Positions 35,954 through 39,097 of a DNA stretch of 39,097 nt are shown here, piece by piece. Both the position numbers and the translations under genes were made by a program. The stretch comes from Fidelibacterota bacterium TCS55 (GTDB lineage: Bacteria; Fidelibacterota; Marinisomatia; Marinisomatales; TCS55), in NCBI GenBank assembly GCA_001577025.1, contig LSCF01000006.1:1-39097 (forward strand). The letters are read 5' to 3'. Each line of letters opens with the position of its first letter. Within the stretch, counting starts at the first letter, position 1. Below the pieces are notes generated by a model that saw nothing but the letters and a program-made list of their open reading frames with translations, did not search any database and was not told where the DNA came from.

Positions 35954-36522
35954 GAATACTTTTATTAACCATGGCTCTCGCAATAAGTGGCTGTATGTCT
36001 TCTGGTACGCCTGGTCCACAAGGTCCTCAAGGGGAAGTTGGACCTGCCGGTATGCCCGGTGAAAAGGGCGAAAGGGGTGAACGAGGCGAGGCGGGCATAC
36101 CAGGGCAACCGGGGAAAGATGGTAAATCTGTTTCACCTGCATTGGTGAAAGAATTAGAAAAAGCATTAAAAGATATAACCTCTGGTGGCCAGAAAATGGT
36201 GTTAGAAGCCATGGATGCCATGCCGGAACAAGTGGTCAGTACGGTGCATTTTCGTTTTGGTATATCGGAGATGGGATTTGCACTGTTGACCTCTGATGGC
36301 CGTATTTTTATTATGAATAATAAAAATCCAGTCACATCGGGAGATAGGTTCACATATTCAAGCCGTGTATCCACTGATGACCATAAATTTGTTTCTTTGA
36401 CTGTTTTGCCCGGTGGAGAAGGGTCAAAACAATTATTTCTCGCCATGGCCTCGGATGGTCATACATTTATATCCGACGATCTGAAGACCTGGACCCAAAA
36501 GGATCCACTGAAACTAAATTGA
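35950..36522 (+). CDS. Collagen-like repeat lipoprotein
   Basis: ATG 35950 overlaps the preceding stop and starts a lipoprotein signal (MRILLLTMALAISGC, lipobox ISGC with Cys15), giving 190 residues. Residues 19-60 are 14 uninterrupted Gly-X-Y triplets (GTPGPQGPQGEVGPAGMPG, then GEKGERGERGEAG and so on), predicted to trimerise as a triple helix. A short amphipathic helix follows (VKELEKALKDI). The beta-rich globular end has two SDG repeats (LLTSDGRIFIMNN and MASDGHTFISDDLKTW) resembling BNR/sialidase Asp-box strands. Function is unknown; a surface or periplasmic trimeric protein is inferred. Confidence 0.8.
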   Translation: MRILLLTMALAISGCMSSGTPGPQGPQGEVGPAGMPGEKGERGERGEAGIPGQPGKDGKSVSPALVKELEKALKDITSGGQKMVLEAMDAMPEQVVSTVHFRFGISEMGFALLTSDGRIFIMNNKNPVTSGDRFTYSSRVSTDDHKFVSLTVLPGGEGSKQLFLAMASDGHTFISDDLKTWTQKDPLKLN

Positions 36523-36552
36523 TTGGATAAAGCTGTGGGGAGGCTGAATCGC

Positions 36553-36864
36553 ATGCAAGGGATTGTTTATTCTACTGATCCCGATTTTAAACCAGAAAAT
36601 GATCATGATACGGTTGAAACAGGAGACCGCCAGAATTTGCGTGTACACCTTGACCGGCGAAAAGCAGGCAAAATTGTAACCATCGTCAAAGGATTTATAG
36701 GCAGTCAGTCCGATTTATCTTTATTAGGCCAATCTTTAAAAAAGAAATGCGGTGTTGGCGGTACGGTCAAAAATAATGAAATTTTAATCCAGGGAAATGT
36801 GCGGGAAAAAGTCATTTCTCTATTAATTCAAGAAGGTCATATTGCAAAACCATCAGGTGGATAG
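36553..36864 (+). CDS. yciH: SUI1/eIF1-like translation factor (YciH family)
   Basis: ATG 36553 is chosen because GGGGAGG (36537-36543) lies 9 bases upstream; TTG 36523 would abut the previous stop. The product has 103 residues. The SUI1 fold is visible in LRVHLDRRKAGKIVTIVKGF, LKKKCGVGGTVKNNEILIQGN (the basic KKKCG-GG loop) and the terminal REKVISLLIQEGHIAKPSGG. Bacterial members probably influence start-site selection, but their role is unclear. It sits inside the envelope/redox gene run without obvious functional connection. Confidence 0.93.
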   Translation: MQGIVYSTDPDFKPENDHDTVETGDRQNLRVHLDRRKAGKIVTIVKGFIGSQSDLSLLGQSLKKKCGVGGTVKNNEILIQGNVREKVISLLIQEGHIAKPSGG

Positions 36865-36903
36865 GTAATTGTCATCAAACATAAAACTGAGATAAATTCA
36901 ACA

Positions 36904-38043
36904 ATGAAAAATTTTAAACAATTTCTAATGGTAGCCGCGTTTTTAGGCCTCTGGTCCTGTGCTGAGAAAGAACCCGCATCTAAAACAGCTACATTTTTAG
37001 TTACTACCAATGTTAGGGGTCAGCTTGACCCCTGTGGATGAAAAGCCAATCCACTGGGCGGTCTGCCCAGAAGAGCCACCTATATTAGCCAAATAAGGGA
37101 AAGCGGTGTTGACCCCATCCTGATCGATGCAGGAGATGCACTCTTTGAAAATACATACTTGGTTAAGGGGAAAGAAGCATCCTCAAAGTTGCGTGCCAAG
37201 ACTGTTCTTGAATCCACAGTAAAAATGGGTGATTATTTATACAATGTGGGGCAGAGCGATTTTGCCGCTGGATTGGGGTTCTTACGAGAAATGGAAGTAG
37301 GAACAGGTGTTCACTTTATGTCCTCTAATCTCGTTATGGCCGGCACGGATGAACTGGCATTTAATGATCATAAAATTGTTGAGCGGAATGGGTTAAAAAT
37401 TGGTGTATTTGGTATTGCCACAGGGTTGCCACAAAGTGAAAAGCATATTGAAGTAAAAGATTATATTACAGCGGCAAAATCCAAAATTGCAGAACTGCGT
37501 CCTCAGGTGGATGTCCTGGTAATGATGCTGAATGCTACACGACCAGAATTTTCCAACAATATGAATGAATTTGCCGGCGTGGATTATATTTTTTCTAGTC
37601 GTGACACGGGCCGGACGCGTCCTGAACGGGCCCAGCCAGATGGAAAACCATTTCAGTACGGCATGGGCATTCAAGGTAAATATATTGGCCGATTTGACTT
37701 GAAAATCGCCAATAAAAACAAACCCATGATTGATGTAACCTCATCCATGATGATGGTGGACATATTCCAAAAGCGTTTGAATAATTTGCAAAAAAAGAAC
37801 CCGGAGAAGCCATTGGAAGAAATATATAAGAACAATCCCAACGTGTTGAATATGGTGCAAAAATTCAAAACAGGTGTTTCTGAGTCTAAAGAAAATTTGA
37901 AGGATGCACTCAATACATCTTTTTATACATTAGTTCCCTTAAATGGAAATGTCCCCAGTGAAAAATCATTATTAAAATTGGTAGATCAAACTTTAGACCG
38001 CTGTTCCGAATTGGATAAAGAAGGGGCACGGACCCTCCCTTAA
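36904..38043 (+). CDS. Selenocysteine-containing lipoprotein with a degenerate 5'-nucleotidase-like domain
   Basis: Read through the UGA at 37039-37041, the frame encodes 379 residues. A lipoprotein signal is present (MKNFKQFLMVAAFLGLWSC, lipobox Cys19). Then TNVRGQLDPCG is followed by Sec46 and KANPLGGLPRRATYI. The Cys44-Gly45-Sec46 motif replaces the PCGC found in relatives. The body follows the UshA/calcineurin-like layout (VDPILIDAGDALFE; GLKIGVFGIATG), but metal ligands appear lost: GQSDF stands where GNHEF is usual, and there is no GHSH-like motif in DYIFSSRDTG. A SECIS-like hairpin follows the UGA. The stop overlaps the rhodanese start (TAATG). Translation stopped at UGA, or a start at TTG 37159, would destroy the conserved N-terminus. 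No strong Shine-Dalgarno site is seen before 36904. Confidence 0.88.
37039..37070 (+). promoter_or_regulatory. Sec UGA codon and bacterial SECIS element
   Basis: UGA (37039-37041) is followed after 12 bases by CTGGGC (37054-37059), loop GGTCT (37060-37064) and GCCCAG (37065-37070), a perfect 6-bp hairpin. In E. coli fdhF the SelB-binding hairpin begins 11 bases after UGA and carries the same GGUCU loop bases. The bulged U of the E. coli upper stem is not evident here. Confidence 0.85.
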
Positions 38044-38528
38044 TGGATATACGCACACCATTGGGTCAATCGGCCCTTTTACTTCTATTATCCTGTATCA
38101 TCGGTTTTGGGTCAAATCTAGTCCGGACCGAAAAATCAATTCCCTGGATTGCAGAAAAATTGGCGGTAGTAGAATCGGTGGATACAGAATCAGATGCCCC
38201 AATCTTGGCCGCCATATCTATTGATCAAGCAAAAGATTTCTTTGATAATGGTGTACTATTCATTGATGCTAGAGATGAGGGGTATTACGAAGCTGGACAT
38301 ATAAAAGGTGCGATGAGAAATGGTTTTCTTATGGAGCTCGTGTTTAATATAGAAGAAAAGCAGTCAAAAAATGATCCTCTGGTTGTTTATTGCGGTGATC
38401 CCGGTTGTGGGGATAGTGAAGACCTAGCATATGATCTCAAAGATTCCGGTTTTACGAAACTGTATGTATTTAAAGGGGGGTGGCTTGAATGGTCTGCCGC
38501 CGGTTATCCCAGCGAGGTGGTTAAATGA
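38043..38528 (+). CDS. Membrane-anchored rhodanese-domain protein
   Basis: In 161 residues an N-terminal hydrophobic anchor (SALLLLLSCIIGFGSN) is followed by a rhodanese domain from about residue 60. Signatures are FIDARDEGYYEAGHIKGAM and the active-site loop VVYCGDPGCGDSEDLAYDL, with C117 as the probable sulfur carrier and C122 as a second cysteine. KLYVFKGGWLEWSAAGYP closes the domain. Rhodaneses move sulfane sulfur or act in thiol redox chemistry. Overlaps on both sides (TAATG with the selenoprotein, ATGA with the MauE-like gene) imply coordinated production. The domain probably faces the periplasm, by inference from the anchor. Confidence 0.9.
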   Translation: MDIRTPLGQSALLLLLSCIIGFGSNLVRTEKSIPWIAEKLAVVESVDTESDAPILAAISIDQAKDFFDNGVLFIDARDEGYYEAGHIKGAMRNGFLMELVFNIEEKQSKNDPLVVYCGDPGCGDSEDLAYDLKDSGFTKLYVFKGGWLEWSAAGYPSEVVK

Positions 38529-38977
38529 CCCGGTATTTTAAAGGTCCTGTAGTCCTAGTTGCGCGCTTAATTTTAGGTGCAATTTTTATTTATGCCAGTT
38601 TAGATAAAATTGCCCATCCAGCAGAATTTGCGAAAGCCATCGGTAATTACCATGTGGTTCCATTTGGGTTAGAAAACCTCATGGCATTGGCATTGCCCTG
38701 GCTGGAGTTAATTGCCGGTATTTGTCTCATTGCTGGCATCATGGTGGATGGTGCCACGATTATGGTTATTCTCATGAATATTGTATTTATTTTCGCCATC
38801 TCTCAAGCCCTGGCCCGAGGTATCAGTATTGAGTGCGGTTGCTTCTCAGTTACAGCTGAAGAGGGCGATAAAATTGGCATCCAAACTATACTCAGAGATA
38901 TTGGGTATTTGGTATTGGCAGCAGTGGTTTGGTACCGACAGGAAAAACAATTGGAATTCTTCCCAAAATCAGTTTGA
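38525..38977 (+). CDS. MauE/DoxX-family membrane protein with CGC motif
   Basis: This 150-residue protein has four membrane helices. The family start is VVLVARLILGAIFIYASLDKIAHPAEFAKAI, then LPWLELIAGICLIAGI. The conserved SIECGCFSV carries C104 and C106, and the final helix is DIGYLVLAAVVWY. MauE-like proteins are linked to cysteine-pair formation in the envelope, and DoxX relatives to quinone-coupled oxidation. Four-base overlap with the rhodanese indicates a functional unit. The CGC pair mirrors the CG-Sec of the selenoprotein. Confidence 0.85.
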   Translation: MTRYFKGPVVLVARLILGAIFIYASLDKIAHPAEFAKAIGNYHVVPFGLENLMALALPWLELIAGICLIAGIMVDGATIMVILMNIVFIFAISQALARGISIECGCFSVTAEEGDKIGIQTILRDIGYLVLAAVVWYRQEKQLEFFPKSV

Positions 38978-39011
38978 CAGGGGAAGATAAAACTTTAAAT
39001 TTTCGCCGCTC

Positions 39012-39034
39012 AAATCGAGGTATTGTCTCGATTT
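39012..39034. terminator. Hairpin downstream of the MauE-like gene
   Basis: Perfect 8-bp arms AAATCGAG (39012-39019) and CTCGATTT (39027-39034) flank a 7-base loop, followed by AATATTATT. The T-tract is weak, so this is a possible rather than certain terminator. Confidence 0.5.
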
Positions 39035-39043
39035 AATATTATT

Positions 39044-39097
<54 letters not shown>

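Noticed and set aside
37159-38043. A shorter gene starting at TTG 37159
   Set aside because: It lacks the signal peptide and conserved N-terminal motif that lie in the same frame upstream; the UGA is better explained as Sec.

Overview
The window looks like a piece of a Gram-negative bacterium of the FCB assemblage, most plausibly Candidatus Marinimicrobia (SAR406/Neomarinimicrobiota). That placement is inferred from the gene mix: a PorV/UPF0164-type outer-membrane barrel, a BatABCDE-like von Willebrand/TPR operon, DUF5683 and DUF4321 proteins, a SPOR protein, Lnt, TatA, and selenocysteine machinery. No rRNA or other decisive marker is present. The length (about 39 kb) and a composite left end would fit a fosmid-like insert or a metagenome contig.

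Layout. Bases 1-410 (minus strand) hold the C-terminal end of NuoD followed by the first codons of NuoH. They are joined head-to-head, at about 395-412, to a 5'-truncated selA. From there the map is continuous: selA', selB and mutS (plus strand), an outer-membrane barrel protein, and a convergent short-chain dehydrogenase. A structured divergent spacer (7438-7797) follows. A long information-processing and envelope block then runs from yicC to tatA: yicC-gmk-rpoZ-udg4-dnaB-rel-ruvX-lnt-DUF5683-ecfT-truA-htrA-psd-pssA-DUF4321-tatA. It ends in a clear terminator. Next is the Bat operon plus a SPOR protein (20949-26528). A single large gene (26903-29428) encodes a membrane-spanning SARP-like regulator with an extracytoplasmic sensor. 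After a 13-bp-stem terminator come ppiD (minus), then udg5 and a DPP-IV-type peptidase (plus), tRNA-Ala(GGC) and an RRM protein. The right end is a compact six-gene run (35363-38977): a PycTM-like membrane protein, a collagen-repeat lipoprotein, a SUI1 factor, a selenoprotein lipoprotein, a membrane-anchored rhodanese and a MauE/DoxX membrane protein. A truncated tRNA-Gly(GCC) closes the window.

Main discovery. The gene at 36904-38043 is normally lost by gene callers because it has an in-frame UGA at 37039-37041. The UGA sits in a Cys-Gly-UGA motif. It is followed 12 nt later by a perfect 6-bp hairpin with a GGUCU loop, the loop recognised by SelB in E. coli fdhF. With selA and selB in the same window, this is best read as a selenocysteine lipoprotein. 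It has a degenerate 5'-nucleotidase/metallophosphatase-like body and is translationally coupled to a rhodanese and a MauE-like protein with a CGC motif. I propose, as inference only, that these three form an envelope thiol/selenol redox or sulfur-handling system.

Other notable items: the SARP-type transmembrane regulator; an orphan PycTM-like protein; a stop codon interrupting the conserved tail of BatC; mutually exclusive hairpins upstream of yicC; and a palindromic repeat whose two arms supply the stop codons of two convergent genes.
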